From the NCBI GenBank assembly GCA_035578005.1, contig DATJYK010000423.1:48976-112975 (forward strand): a stretch of DNA of 64,000 nucleotides, in the 5' to 3' direction. Of this stretch, positions 16,154-25,078 are shown in pieces. Below the pieces are notes generated by a model. The model searched no databases. It saw only the letters and a program-made list of their open reading frames with translations, and was not told where the DNA came from. The DNA is from Gp13-AA77 sp035578005. Its GTDB lineage: Bacteria > Acidobacteriota > Terriglobia > UBA7540. The position numbers and the translations under genes are program-made. Every line of letters begins with the position of its first letter. Position 1 is the first letter of the stretch.

Positions 16154-17235
16154 CCCTGTTCCCTCACATTCTGAAGAACGTACCGAACCAGCCCATTGTA
16201 GCAGGGGAGCGATTGGCAAGTCGGATTACCCGTTCCAATCCTAGCGCCAGAATTAACTGCGCATGTTCGTTGCTCCTGTGGTCTCTCCGGGACCGCAGCC
16301 TGTTGCGACTGCGTTCACATCTGTCTTCCTCTGAACGCTCTCTATTGCTGAAAAAAATGCTCACTGTCGCCCTGTGAAAGCACTTGTGCATATTCTTCAC
16401 ACTTTGGCATGTCTCCTGACCGGCATTTTCGGCTGACGTTGCCCGAAGGCTGACGCACTCGTTGCCCGAAGGGCAACACCGTGAGTAGCCGTAGGTGGAG
16501 CGCAGCGGGAACTTACGGAACAGGATGCCATAACAGATTGTCGCGGCCCGATATTGGCCGGCGGGTGCTTTTCCTGGCTGGCACCGAGTTCTAACCGTTT
16601 GATCGCAATTCAAACAGGTGTTTGAGGCTGTTTCAGGCCAAATTGTAAAGATATTTCACACTTTAGGGGAAATACGCCGGTTGTAAGTATTTTAGAATGA
16701 GTCAAGCCACGTGTGGAAAGTGGCGCTCGCGCTCGCGCTCGCGCCAACAGCAGAAACTGGCTAAGTATCTAATGTTCATAAGCTTACAGCGAATTCGCGG
16801 GTGGCGGCGGTAGGGTAGGAGAGGAAGCGATCCTGCGTAGCGGACAGAAGACCCCGGTGTCGAGGTCATTCCACAAAGCCGGGAATCGTTTCTCTCCGGC
16901 ATGGCTCTTTATGCGGCGCGACCTGACAAGGGTTATAGCCTCACGGATTGCACCTCGATGCAGACGATGCGGAAAAGAGGATTGACCGAGGCTCTCACCG
17001 ATGACCGGCATTTTGAGCAGGAAGGATTCGACGCGCTTTTTCGGGACTCTTCGACGTGGGGATAAGGATAGGGGGAGTGGCCAACCCGCGTAAAGAAAGG
17101 CCGCGGACCTAAGCCGCGGACCCGTTTTGTACGCCCGCTCTTTTTACAGGGCCTTCAGGTGTTAGCTCCCAATATCAAGCCTTGGTGGCATAAGCGACCC
17201 ATTGCTTTGGCTGCTCGGACAAGAACTGAAGTTAT
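16154..17235. other. Gene-poor stretch
   Basis: No convincing gene on either strand. It has a GCGCTC microsatellite (about 3.5 units at 16723-16745) and, just before it, AAGTATTTTAGAAT (16686-16699). That 14-mer also occurs in reverse orientation in element C, so it may be a solo relic of that element family. A direct repeat CCGCGGAC occurs near 17105-17120. Confidence 0.45.
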
Positions 17236-17240
17236 CAACC

Positions 17241-17512
17241 TGTCATTTCGAGCGCCGCCGCGCCTTCCGGCGCCGCGAGAAATCTCGCTCTGAACACGGT
17301 CACGCCGCAGGCGTCTAAACTGCAGGCAAGGCCTCGCCCACCAAATCAGCTGCAGACTAACCGGCCCGTTCTTCCTGCCGCTTTAGGGACTACGCTATTG
17401 GGGTGGCCTGGTGAGATCACCGCCTTCACCCCGCAGACGCGGTGGGTGTCTGACAAAGGCCAGGGCGAGATTTCTCGCGGCGCCGGAAGGCACGGCGGCG
17501 CTCGAAATGACA
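17241..17512. repeat. Inverted pair of TCATTTCGAGCGCCGCCGC repeats
   Basis: The left arm (17241-17289) carries TGTCATTTCGAGCGCCGCCG and ends in GCGAGAAATCTCGC. The right arm (17467-17512) is its near-perfect reverse complement. About 175 bp of non-coding sequence lies between them. A single further copy is at 48724-48770, so it is a dispersed palindrome-like repeat. Confidence 0.7.
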
Positions 17513-17545
17513 AGCCGGACACTTGGGGGGCAGTTTCCCGGCACC

Positions 17546-17640
17546 TTCCCACCCGTCATTCCCGCGCAGGCGGGAATCCATAAGAAATAGAGGTGATCTA
17601 TCGAATGGATTCCCGCCTGCGCGGGAATGACAGGTGGGAA
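17546..17640. repeat. Inverted pair of GTCATTCCCGCGCAGGCGGG repeats
   Basis: The left arm runs from TTCCCACCCGTCATTCCCGC to GGGAATCCAT. The right arm is its reverse complement, separated by ~25 bp. Each arm also contains its own hairpin (CCCGCGCAGGCGGG). A related single copy lies at 30180-30208 between two amidohydrolase genes. Confidence 0.75.
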
Positions 17641-17831
17641 GTGGGGAGACAAAAATTGAAACTGACACACTACCGGCACCCGAAGTGTAAAGAACTGGAA
17701 CAATGCGCGCGGCATACCGGTGACAGCCGGCGACATCCACAGGCTAAGTTGTCGAAGCGCTTGGTCTCAAATGATCCGCCCGGCAATTCTCCCTGGCACC
17801 CACCGTCCCGATTTGGCCCGCAACAATCGTC

Positions 17832-17955
17832 GGTAGTGTCTCAGTTTGACGTAGGGGCGGGTCTTGTGCCCGCCCAAGTAACTTAACGGCCTCAAGGTGG
17901 GCGGGCACCCAGACCCGGCACGAGACCCGCCCCTACGTCAAACTGAGACACTGCC
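17832..17955. repeat. MITE-like inverted repeat, copy 2
   Basis: The arms match at 31 of 32 positions: GGTAGTGTCTCAGTTTGACG then TAGGGGCGGGTC on the left, and the reverse complement, ending in CACTGCC, on the right. The interior holds a second partial inverted repeat (GTGCCCGCCC and GGGCGGGCAC). It abuts a zinc-finger gene fragment on its right and may have interrupted it. Confidence 0.8.
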
Positions 17956-18109
17956 CAATGGTGGTGGGTCCGGGGAAACATCGAGGCAGCTTTTTGAAGC
18001 GCGCGACTGCCTGGGGTGCGGGGTGAGGTTCCGGCCCCGCCACCAGCGGCAGTTGTACCACGACCGCAAGTGCCAGCGGGACGCGAAGAACCGGCGTCAG
18101 AAGGTGTGA
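17956..18109 (+). pseudogene. Zinc-finger protein fragment
   Basis: The frame ending at 18109 reads RDCLGCGVRFRPRHQRQLYH then DRKCQRDAKNRRQKV. This is the CxxCG-F-P-QxY-xxKC pattern seen at the ends of some small zinc-ribbon proteins, often in mobile contexts. No credible start lies upstream because the MITE-like element ends immediately before it. Probably the tail of a disrupted gene. Confidence 0.4.
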
Positions 18110-18145
18110 AAAATCCGGGCTGTAGCGGCGGTCTGTGACCGCCGC

Positions 18146-18849
18146 CTGGAGTTGTACATTTGAGGCCCGAAGGGCCGTACTAACAAAGCCCTGGGCAACG
18201 CCCGGGCAACGCCCAGGGAAATCAGATGGCGCGCCAAACGCTGAGCCCTGAAAGGGCGACCCCAGCGCGGCGTTCAGTCCTACACGTAGCACTCGTCATA
18301 CTCGATTTCGTAGGCCTTCAAAATCCGGTGGTATTCCTCCTCGAAACTCGTCGCCCGGTGGTGTGCCTTTTGTTGCTCGATGTACTTCACGACGCTGTCC
18401 AACTCGCCGGGGCTCACCGAGAAGCCTCCGTAGCCACTTTGCCAATGGAACCCGCCCAGCCCTCGAGCCTGCGTCTTAACCCACTTCGAGGAGCTCGTCT
18501 TGATCTCCTCCGCCACCTCGGCCAGAGCGCGGTTTTTCGAAAGGCGGAAGACGGCATGAACATGGTCGCTGCTGCCTCCGACTTTGAGGGCCACAGAGCC
18601 ATGGTTGTTGAGGACGGCGGCCAGATACGCGTGGGTTTGGCTCCGTGCGACCCAGCAGCAAGGGCTCACGGCCCTTGGTGCTGAAGATCAGATGAACGTA
18701 GAGTTGGGAAAGTGATTGGCCCATTCGGATGACCCGCTCGAGTTCGCCCTTTCAGGGCTACGATGTTTCATACTCCCTGGGTTTTCCCTGGGCGTTGCCC
18801 AGGGCTTTGTTAGTCCGGCCCTTCGGGCCTCAAAATGTACAAACTCCAG
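18146..18849 (-). mobile_element. RAYT/IS200-like element flanked by inverted REP blocks
   Basis: A transposase pseudogene (18280-18724) is bounded by two ~75-bp inverted blocks. The left (18146-18219) runs CTGGAGTTGTACATTTGAGG, the GGCCCGAAGGGCC hairpin, then AACAAAGCCCTGGGCAACGC. The right (18773-18849) is the reverse complement of this. REP palindromes flanking a Y1 transposase are the hallmark of RAYT units. The right block is repeated at 26.37-26.46 kb beside a second truncated transposase. Confidence 0.75.
18280..18724 (-). pseudogene. REP-associated tyrosine transposase, frameshifted
   Basis: An IS200/IS605-type Y1 transposase split over two frames. The N-terminus (MGQSLSQLYVHLIFSTKGRE with PLLLG) is in one frame. 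The rest, from HAYLAAVLNNHGSVALKVGG to YDECYV, is in another. Comparison with the copy at 26.1-26.3 kb shows a net 2-base deletion at the LLLG/ALRKQTH junction. The HUH-type motif HVH (in SDHVHAVFRL) and a candidate catalytic tyrosine (VVKYIEQQKAHHR) are present. It is probably inactive unless programmed frameshifting occurs. Confidence 0.8.
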
Positions 18850-18882
18850 ACTTCGCCGCAAGGCGAAGTGCCCTGAGCGAGC

Positions 18883-18990
18883 ATGAGCGAGCCGAAGGGC
18901 TGGTGCGGCTACATCCTGGAGTGTTCCGATCATAGCCACTACGTTGGCGTCGCGACTGACCTCGAAGATCGTGTGCAAGCCCTTCGACTC
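18883..18990 (+). pseudogene. GIY-YIG nuclease fragment
   Basis: The reading frame from 18883 gives WCGYILECSDHSHYVGVATD then LEDRVQ. This is the first half of a GIY-YIG domain of the small UPF0213/YhbQ-like type. After this point the similarity stops, and a full domain needs ~80 residues with a downstream catalytic glutamate. A truncated remnant at the edge of the repeat region. Confidence 0.6.
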
Positions 18991-19030
18991 GACGAACACC
19001 TCGCTCAGCGTCCTTCGACGAAGCCCACCC

Positions 19031-19630
19031 TCACGGCCACGCCAACCGGAACAGGCCTGCCAGAATGCCGATGACGGCCACGGCGGCGAGCGTGAGCCAG
19101 AGGCCCGACGTGCGATTGGGGCCAGGTGGCGCGGGTACTCGACTAGCCTCCTCCGAAGTCGCGGCCTGGCGCCGGGCAAGTTCCAGCCGGAGGCTTTCCT
19201 CGCCCCGAGCCATGGCCCAGCGGTGATTGGCGCTGAAAGCCGGCTTGAGGAGGAAGGACAAATTGCGCAGCAGGGGCTTGTCTGCCGTCAGCTTCCAATC
19301 GAACGTGACATTCACCGGCCCGTGCTGCTGCTCCAAGGTCCAGATGCCGCGTCCGTCGAAGTCACCGGTGGCGCGAACCGTCAGCAAGTGGGGCCGTTTG
19401 ACCTCGGTTGCGCAAGACTCCCACCGCAGCGTGTAGGGCAGCCAGCCTTTGGTGTGCAGCCGGATTCTGCGCCCAACACCACTTTCGTCACCGGGCGCAA
19501 TTTCCTGGGTCTCGAGATACACCGACGGCCACCAACGCGGATAATTCAGCGCGTCCCGGATGAGGTCGTAGACCTCCTCAATTTGTCCGTCGAATTGCCA
19601 GCGCGTCACGAAATGGTATTCGTTGGTCAT
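19031..19630 (-). CDS. SRPBCC-family protein with C-terminal membrane anchor
   Basis: A 199-residue protein starting MTNEYHFVTRWQFDGQIEEV. Residues ~1-145 have the START/Bet v1-like pattern of polyketide cyclase/dehydrase proteins, a hydrophobic ligand pocket (EEVYDLIRDALNYPRWWPSVY, then GWLPYTLRWE and DFDGRGIWTLE). A Pro-rich linker and a single TM helix (LWLTLAAVAVIGILAGLFRLAW) end the protein, so the domain is tethered to the inner membrane, facing the cytosol. The start lies 4 bp after the stop of the upstream gene, so they are one operon. Ligand unknown. Confidence 0.75.
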   Translation of the reverse strand: MTNEYHFVTRWQFDGQIEEVYDLIRDALNYPRWWPSVYLETQEIAPGDESGVGRRIRLHTKGWLPYTLRWESCATEVKRPHLLTVRATGDFDGRGIWTLEQQHGPVNVTFDWKLTADKPLLRNLSFLLKPAFSANHRWAMARGEESLRLELARRQAATSEEASRVPAPPGPNRTSGLWLTLAAVAVIGILAGLFRLAWP

Positions 19631-19634
19631 CCGG

Positions 19635-21035
19635 CTACTGCCCCTCGGTGCGAGTTGCCGCGTCGATAGCCTCCGGCCGGCCCAAAGCTTCCGGCCGGTA
19701 AAACCGCGCATAGAAGTCGGGGTCAAGCCGGTGCGCCTGGTAGGCGAGGACCGTTCGGAACGGTCCGCAGGCAGCGGGAAATCGCCCATAGCGGCGATAA
19801 ACGTACTCGCAGTACGCGATGGTTGCATCGACGGCAGCTCCACGATACTCGGGAATACCCGCGAGAATGCGCTCCGGCTCCCGCCACGCCGTGGCCTGGG
19901 CGCCGTCACGGAACGAGCCCGTGCCAGGGGCGAATTTGGTGCTGAGGAAGGCGAGCACAGCTTCCTTCATGCTGGCGTAGTACGGAGGGCAGTACGGCTT
20001 GATCAAGACTTCACCGTCCTGTTCCTTTCCTACCGCCGTAGGCACAGGGATATCCTTTCTTAGCAATCGGAGGACGGTGCGACTGATGGGTCCGGCCGCC
20101 AGAAGGCGCGACAGTCTTGGTTGCTCCATGCGAAAGCCAAGAGCCTGAGGCCACCCGAAGGGATGTGCAGCGAAGTGGGGGAAACCGCCAACACCCAGCG
20201 CCTGGCTCATGAGGCCGAGATTCTGGATCATCGCGCCCTGCTCAACGGCGGCGAGCTCGAAGAGCCATGATTCAAGAAAGCTGACTGTCATGAAGCGGCC
20301 ATCTCGGGGATCGTCGTGCAGCAGACCGCCCTTGGACCGTGCCCAGCGGCCGATGCCGGCGGGACGAAATCGGTTGCGATCGTCCACGACGAAGTAATTG
20401 AAATCCGCGCTGAAGGCAGAGAGCAGGATATTGATGTAAAGCGCAGTCAGCTCATTGACGGGCATGAAGTAGGTGCTGCCGGAGACGTTGGCCGACCACT
20501 TGTTGAAGGGCGGGACAAACGGGAGCTCTCGTGGCACGTCAACCCGGCGATCTGCCACGCGCACGCGGCTTCGCTCAAACAACCCGGTCAATTCACCGCG
20601 GCGCGCCGAATTTGCCAATTCAGCAATCTGATCGCGCGGGAAGTCCTGAGGCCGGCGAAGCATCCAGGCGCCACGGTCGTTAATGAGGAAGAGCACAACC
20701 GTGTGCAAGGCGTCCGCGCTGGGAACGGTGCGAGCGGCAAACTGCTTCATGATGTTGCCGCCACCGGCCTCAGGAGCAGCGCCTGTCTCGTATGGCAATT
20801 CGGCAAGCGCGGAACCGGTGACGCCACAGGCTGCGAAGGCGAGCGCCGCCTCCTCATCCAGAGTCAGAGGTTCAGGGGGCCGCGCGCTCGCGTAAGCTAA
20901 GGGACCGCCGTTCAACTTCATTCCCGCGGCGAAACGCCTGGAGCGCCGGAGCGTGAGAGCGTCGAGTAAGGGATAAGTCCAGGCACGCGGCGGCAGGTTC
21001 GGCTTTCCCTCTTCCGGCATCGATTCAGCGCTCAT
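19635..21035 (-). CDS. Nitroreductase-like protein, uncertain function
   Basis: A 466-residue protein starting MSAESMPEEGKPNLPPRAWT, chosen because it begins 32 bp after the upstream stop. Features recall FMN-dependent nitroreductase/SagB-type proteins: LTLRRSRRFAAGMKLNGGPL near the start, a segment LTLDEEAALAFAACGVTGSA, an internal MIQNLGLMSQALGVGGFP helix, and no membrane segments. Much of the rest is unfamiliar, including a long C-terminal region with PYCPPYYASMKEAV. It sits between the MBL-rhodanese and SRPBCC genes with tight spacing. The assignment rests on short motifs only. Confidence 0.5.
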   Translation of the reverse strand: MSAESMPEEGKPNLPPRAWTYPLLDALTLRRSRRFAAGMKLNGGPLAYASARPPEPLTLDEEAALAFAACGVTGSALAELPYETGAAPEAGGGNIMKQFAARTVPSADALHTVVLFLINDRGAWMLRRPQDFPRDQIAELANSARRGELTGLFERSRVRVADRRVDVPRELPFVPPFNKWSANVSGSTYFMPVNELTALYINILLSAFSADFNYFVVDDRNRFRPAGIGRWARSKGGLLHDDPRDGRFMTVSFLESWLFELAAVEQGAMIQNLGLMSQALGVGGFPHFAAHPFGWPQALGFRMEQPRLSRLLAAGPISRTVLRLLRKDIPVPTAVGKEQDGEVLIKPYCPPYYASMKEAVLAFLSTKFAPGTGSFRDGAQATAWREPERILAGIPEYRGAAVDATIAYCEYVYRRYGRFPAACGPFRTVLAYQAHRLDPDFYARFYRPEALGRPEAIDAATRTEGQ

Positions 21036-21066
21036 GAAGGCCTCTCGCTCCGTAGTAACCGAAGGG

Positions 21067-22512
21067 TCAGTTTGAAGCGGCCGTTCTCGTCGCGCTTCTC
21101 GGGGCGACAGCCAACCAGGCGTTGATGCCACCCGCTAAGTCTCCCAAGTCTTCGAAGCCGTGCTGCCCCAGCAAGCTGGCAGCGGTCGCCGAGCGATAGC
21201 CGCTGGCACAGTGAACGATTACGCGCCGCCCGCGCGGCACCTCCGCCATCCTCGCCCGGAGATGATTCAAGGGAATATTTACGCTTCCCTCGATTCTGCT
21301 TTGGTTCCATTCCCGCGGTGTGCGGACATCGATGATGAACAGCGGTGCTGAGGCGGACGACGGGTCGTCAAGCTCCTCCGCCAACTCCTCGGGGCTGACG
21401 CGCTCCGTCCGGGCAACCAAGTCAGGCCGCGAAGCCAGCGCCTGCATCCCGCCCTCGAGATAGCCAGCCACCCGGTCAAAACCAATCCGGCCGAGGCGCA
21501 CTTGAGCCTCGTATTCGCGGCCGGGTTCAGCGATCACCACAATCGGACGTTCGCGGTCCAACAGCGTCCCGGCCCAGGTGGCGTACTGCCCGCCCAAGCC
21601 GATATTGAGGCTATCCTTCAGGTGGCCTGCCTCAAAGTAAGGCGCGTCCCGAACGTCCAAAAGTTGGGCTCCTTCGCTCTTGAGTTGCAGCAGACGTTCG
21701 AGGGTAAGAGGCTTCAGCGACTGCTCAAGCGCTTTCTCCAGGGTCACTCGTTCCTTGGTGTTCAGGACCGCGTCATAGGAGAAGTAAGGCGGCGCGTCCG
21801 GCTGGTCAGCGCACACCAGGCTAACAAACTGCTGCTTGCTCATGGGCTGAAGCGCATAGTTCAAGCGGCGCTGCACGCCGATCGTGGAGAAGTTTTCTGA
21901 GCCCAGCGATTTCCCGCAGAGCGATCCCGCCCCGTGCGCAGGGTAGACAAGCGTAGCGTCCGGCAGCGCCAGCAGCTTGCCGTGCAGCGAGTCGTAAAGC
22001 ATTCCGGCCAAATCGTCCGCCGCCCACCCGAGTGAGGCACGCAGATCGGGCCGGCCCACGTCGCCCACAAAAAGGGTATCCCCGGTGAGGACTGCCCACG
22101 GCTCGTTCTCCTGTCCTCCCGTGACTTCGCCGGCCTTGGCATTAACGATGACGATTGAGATTGACTCCGCCGTGTGACCGGGCGTCTCAAGCACCTTGAG
22201 GGTGACCTCGTCGCCGAGGCGAAGACTCTCTCCGTCTTTCATGGCCGCAAAGCCGTACTCCGCCTTGGCCCGCGCGCCCAGATGAATGAGAGCGCCCACG
22301 CGGTCCCGCAGTTCGAGATGGCCTGCAATGAAGTCGGCGTGCTGATGCGTCAGAAAGACGTGGCGAATCTCAAGCCCCTGCTCGCGCGCATCGTCGAGGT
22401 ATTGATCAACATCGCGCTGCGGGTCTACTACCGCGGCCACTCGCGAGCCGGAATCGGCAATAAGGTACGACGCGTGCGCCAGACAACCAAGATAGTACTG
22501 TTTAAAGACCAC
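21067..22512 (-). CDS. MBL-fold hydrolase with two rhodanese domains (persulfide dioxygenase/sulfurtransferase-like)
   Basis: A 481-residue protein. The GTG start at 22512 (then VFKQYYLGCLAHASYLIAD) has AGGAGG 5 bp upstream; the open frame continues upstream only through a repeat. Residues ~1-245 are a metallo-beta-lactamase domain of the ETHE1/glyoxalase II type with the metal motif THQHADFIAGH. Two rhodanese domains follow (~260-365 and ~370-475). The first lacks an active-site cysteine (VVIAEPGRE in its place); the second has C in VIVHCASGYRSATAAS. CstB-like enzymes oxidise persulfides and pass sulfur. It lies downstream of katG and fits oxidative/sulfur stress. Confidence 0.88.
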   Translation of the reverse strand: MVFKQYYLGCLAHASYLIADSGSRVAAVVDPQRDVDQYLDDAREQGLEIRHVFLTHQHADFIAGHLELRDRVGALIHLGARAKAEYGFAAMKDGESLRLGDEVTLKVLETPGHTAESISIVIVNAKAGEVTGGQENEPWAVLTGDTLFVGDVGRPDLRASLGWAADDLAGMLYDSLHGKLLALPDATLVYPAHGAGSLCGKSLGSENFSTIGVQRRLNYALQPMSKQQFVSLVCADQPDAPPYFSYDAVLNTKERVTLEKALEQSLKPLTLERLLQLKSEGAQLLDVRDAPYFEAGHLKDSLNIGLGGQYATWAGTLLDRERPIVVIAEPGREYEAQVRLGRIGFDRVAGYLEGGMQALASRPDLVARTERVSPEELAEELDDPSSASAPLFIIDVRTPREWNQSRIEGSVNIPLNHLRARMAEVPRGRRVIVHCASGYRSATAASLLGQHGFEDLGDLAGGINAWLAVAPRSATRTAASN

Positions 22513-22558
22513 GTCCCCCTCCTGGAATCCATCGGCTCTGGCGGAGTGCAGTACCCCA

Positions 22559-22677
22559 GTAGTGGTGCAGTTTGGCCGGTTTGGCGTAGGGGCGGCCCTT
22601 GTGGCCGCCCGAATGACAGAACCGATTCGAAATGGGCGGCCACAAGGGCCGCCCCTACGCCAAACTGCACCACTGCC
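22559..22677. repeat. MITE-like inverted repeat, copy 3
   Basis: Left arm AGTGGTGCAGTTTGG ... GTAGGGGCGGCCCTTGTGGC; the right arm is its reverse complement ending CACTGCC. The left arm has a 9-bp duplication (CGGTTTGGC) not in the right arm. It lies between katG and the MBL-rhodanese gene. Confidence 0.78.
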
Positions 22678-22733
22678 GACAGCGCAGCACTTTTGACATT
22701 GTCGCCTGCTAAACTGGCAATCACCATTGCACT

Positions 22734-25058
22734 TCAAGCAGCAGGAACAGGAGCCGGAGCTGTTACCACTTCTGCTGCTTTCTTCTCCGCCGGGACTCGC
22801 AGAAGGTCGTAGCGATCGAGGTTCATCACCTTGTTCCACGCCGCCACGAAGTCTTTCACAAATGCCTCCTTCGAGTCGCTACTTGCGTAGACTTCGGCGA
22901 TGGCGCGGAGCTGGGAGTTGGAACCAAAGACAAGGTCCACGCGGGTGCCGGTCCACTTCAGTTCGCCCGTCTTACGATCACGCCCCTCGTACACGCCTTC
23001 GGAGGTCGAGGAGGCCTGCCACTTGGTATTCATATCGAGCAGGTTGACGAAGAAATCATTCGTCAGCGTCCCGGGCCGGTTGGTGAAGACGCCGTGTTGA
23101 GACTCGCCGAAATTAACATTCAGCGCACGCAAGCCGCCGATGAGGACTGTCATCTCGGGGGCGGTCAGCGTCAGCAACTGCGCGCGATCCACCAGCCGCT
23201 CCTCCGCTGATCTCGGGTCTCCATTCCGGTGCAGGTAGTTGCGGAACGCGTCTGCGGTGGGCTCCAGAGGGGCGAACGAGTGCGCGTCGGTCTGCTCCTG
23301 CGAGGCATCGGTGCGCCCCGGCGAGAAGGGAACCTTCACCTCGTGCCCAGCCAGTTTCGCAGCTTCTTCGACGGCTGCGCAGCCGCCCAGAACGATGAGG
23401 TCAGCCAGCGAAACTTTTTTCCCCCCTGATTGCGAGCGGTTGAAACGCCCTTGAATTGCCTCCAGCTTCTTGAGCACCTTGGCCAGCGCGGCCGGCTGGT
23501 TCACTTCCCAATCTTTTTGCGGCTCGAGGCGAATGCGCGCTCCGTTGGCCCCACCGCGCTTGTCGGAGCCGCGGAACGTCGAGGCCGACGCCCAGGCCGT
23601 CGCGACCAGTTGGGAAATCGACAGTCCGGATTTGAGGATCTGGGACTTCAGGGCCGTGATCTGTCTAGTCCCGATGAGTTCGTGATCCACGGCAGGAACA
23701 GGGTCTTGCCACAACTGCGGCTCCGCGGGAACAAGCGGGCCGAGGTACCGCGCGAGCGGCCCCATGTCACGATGCGTCAGCTTGTACCACGCCTTGGCGA
23801 ACGCGTCGGCGAACTCCTGCGGATTCTCGTGGAAGTGCTTCGCGATGGGCGCATAGATCGGGTCCATCCTCAGGGAGAGGTCCGTTGTGAACATGATGGG
23901 GGCGTGCCGCTTCGCGGGATCGTGAGCATCCGGAACGGTGCCCGCTGAATTCCCGTTTTTAGGGAACCACTGGTACGCACCTGCGGGGCTCTTCCCGAGC
24001 TCCCACTCATGGCCGAAAAGGGTTTCGAGGTAGCTGTTGTCCCACTTCACGGGGGTGGGCGTCCATGCGCCCTCGAGCCCGCTGCCGATCGCATCGCCAC
24101 CTTTGCCGGCGCCATAGGTGCTGGTCCAGCCGAGGCCCTGCTCCTCAATCGCAGCGCCCTCGGGTTCAGGGCCGACATACTTTTTCGGATCGGCCGCGCC
24201 GTGGGCTTTGCCGAACGTGTGCCCACCGGCAATCAGCGCCACGGTTTCATAGTCATTCATCGCCATGCGGCCGAACGTCTCGCGGATATCGCGCGCCGCC
24301 GCAACGGGGTCCGGCTTGCCATTGGGCCCTTCCGGATTGACGTAAATCAGGCCCATCTGAACCGCGCCCAGCGGATTCTCAAGCTCACGGTCGCCCTTGT
24401 AGCGTTTGTCCGCCAGCCACTCGCCCTCCGGCCCCCAGTAAATGTCCTCCTCGGGCTCCCAGACGTCCTCGCGTCCGCCGCCGAATCCGAATGGCTTGAA
24501 CCCCATCGACTCCAAGGCGACGTTACCGGCGAGGATCATCAGGTCGCCCCAGGAGATTTTCCGGCCATACTTCTGTTTGATCGGCCAGAGCAGCCGCCGC
24601 GCCTTGTCGAGCAGCACATTGTCGGGCCAACTGTTGAGGGGCGCAAATCGTTGGTTGCCATGGCCCGCCCCGCCGCGGCCGTCGGCGATGCGGTAGGTAC
24701 CGGCGCTGTGCCACGCCATGCGAATCATAAACGGTCCGTAGTGGCCATAGTCTGCCGGCCACCACTCCTGCGACGTCGTCATCAAGGCATGCAAGTCCTT
24801 GATGACGGTATCCAGGTCAAGGGTCTTGAATTCCTCGGCATAATTGAACGCCTGGCCCATGGGATTGGACAACGGCGAGTGCTGGTGCAGCAGCTTCAGG
24901 TCCAGTTGATTCGGCCACCAGCCCACGTTCGTCGTGGCTCCGGCCAAGGTGTGACTGCGAGCTCCGTTCGACACCGGGCACTTGCTTTCGGTTGACACGG
25001 GTTGCTCCTGAAGAGCAGGAGCAGCCGCCCCCGCTGTGGCGGTGAGTTGATTATCCAT
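22734..25058 (-). CDS. katG: Catalase-peroxidase
   Basis: A 774-residue heme enzyme that disproportionates H2O2 and has peroxidase activity. The distal residues R113, W116 and H117 lie in RMAWHSAGTYR and the proximal His280 in ALIAGGHTFGKAHG. The Trp-Tyr-Met cross-link needed for catalase activity is predicted as W116-Y239-M265 (spacing matches M. tuberculosis 107-229-255). The C-terminal domain duplicates the fold without heme ligands, as usual. A strong ribosome site (AAGGAGG) precedes the ATG by ~8 bp. A PerR-like regulator lies upstream on the same strand, separated by element B. The Pro/Ala-rich tail is short. Confidence 0.97.
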   Translation of the reverse strand: MDNQLTATAGAAAPALQEQPVSTESKCPVSNGARSHTLAGATTNVGWWPNQLDLKLLHQHSPLSNPMGQAFNYAEEFKTLDLDTVIKDLHALMTTSQEWWPADYGHYGPFMIRMAWHSAGTYRIADGRGGAGHGNQRFAPLNSWPDNVLLDKARRLLWPIKQKYGRKISWGDLMILAGNVALESMGFKPFGFGGGREDVWEPEEDIYWGPEGEWLADKRYKGDRELENPLGAVQMGLIYVNPEGPNGKPDPVAAARDIRETFGRMAMNDYETVALIAGGHTFGKAHGAADPKKYVGPEPEGAAIEEQGLGWTSTYGAGKGGDAIGSGLEGAWTPTPVKWDNSYLETLFGHEWELGKSPAGAYQWFPKNGNSAGTVPDAHDPAKRHAPIMFTTDLSLRMDPIYAPIAKHFHENPQEFADAFAKAWYKLTHRDMGPLARYLGPLVPAEPQLWQDPVPAVDHELIGTRQITALKSQILKSGLSISQLVATAWASASTFRGSDKRGGANGARIRLEPQKDWEVNQPAALAKVLKKLEAIQGRFNRSQSGGKKVSLADLIVLGGCAAVEEAAKLAGHEVKVPFSPGRTDASQEQTDAHSFAPLEPTADAFRNYLHRNGDPRSAEERLVDRAQLLTLTAPEMTVLIGGLRALNVNFGESQHGVFTNRPGTLTNDFFVNLLDMNTKWQASSTSEGVYEGRDRKTGELKWTGTRVDLVFGSNSQLRAIAEVYASSDSKEAFVKDFVAAWNKVMNLDRYDLLRVPAEKKAAEVVTAPAPVPAA

Positions 25059-25078
25059 TTATGTTTCCTCCTTACAAG

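Noticed and set aside
16164..16613. 149-codon frame overlapping the start of the carbon-nitrogen hydrolase
   Set aside because: No family trait, overlaps the hydrolase N-terminus, and runs through non-coding sequence.
18883..19074. Intact GIY-YIG nuclease gene
   Set aside because: Only the first ~30 residues match; the rest is unrelated sequence and the catalytic glutamate region is absent.
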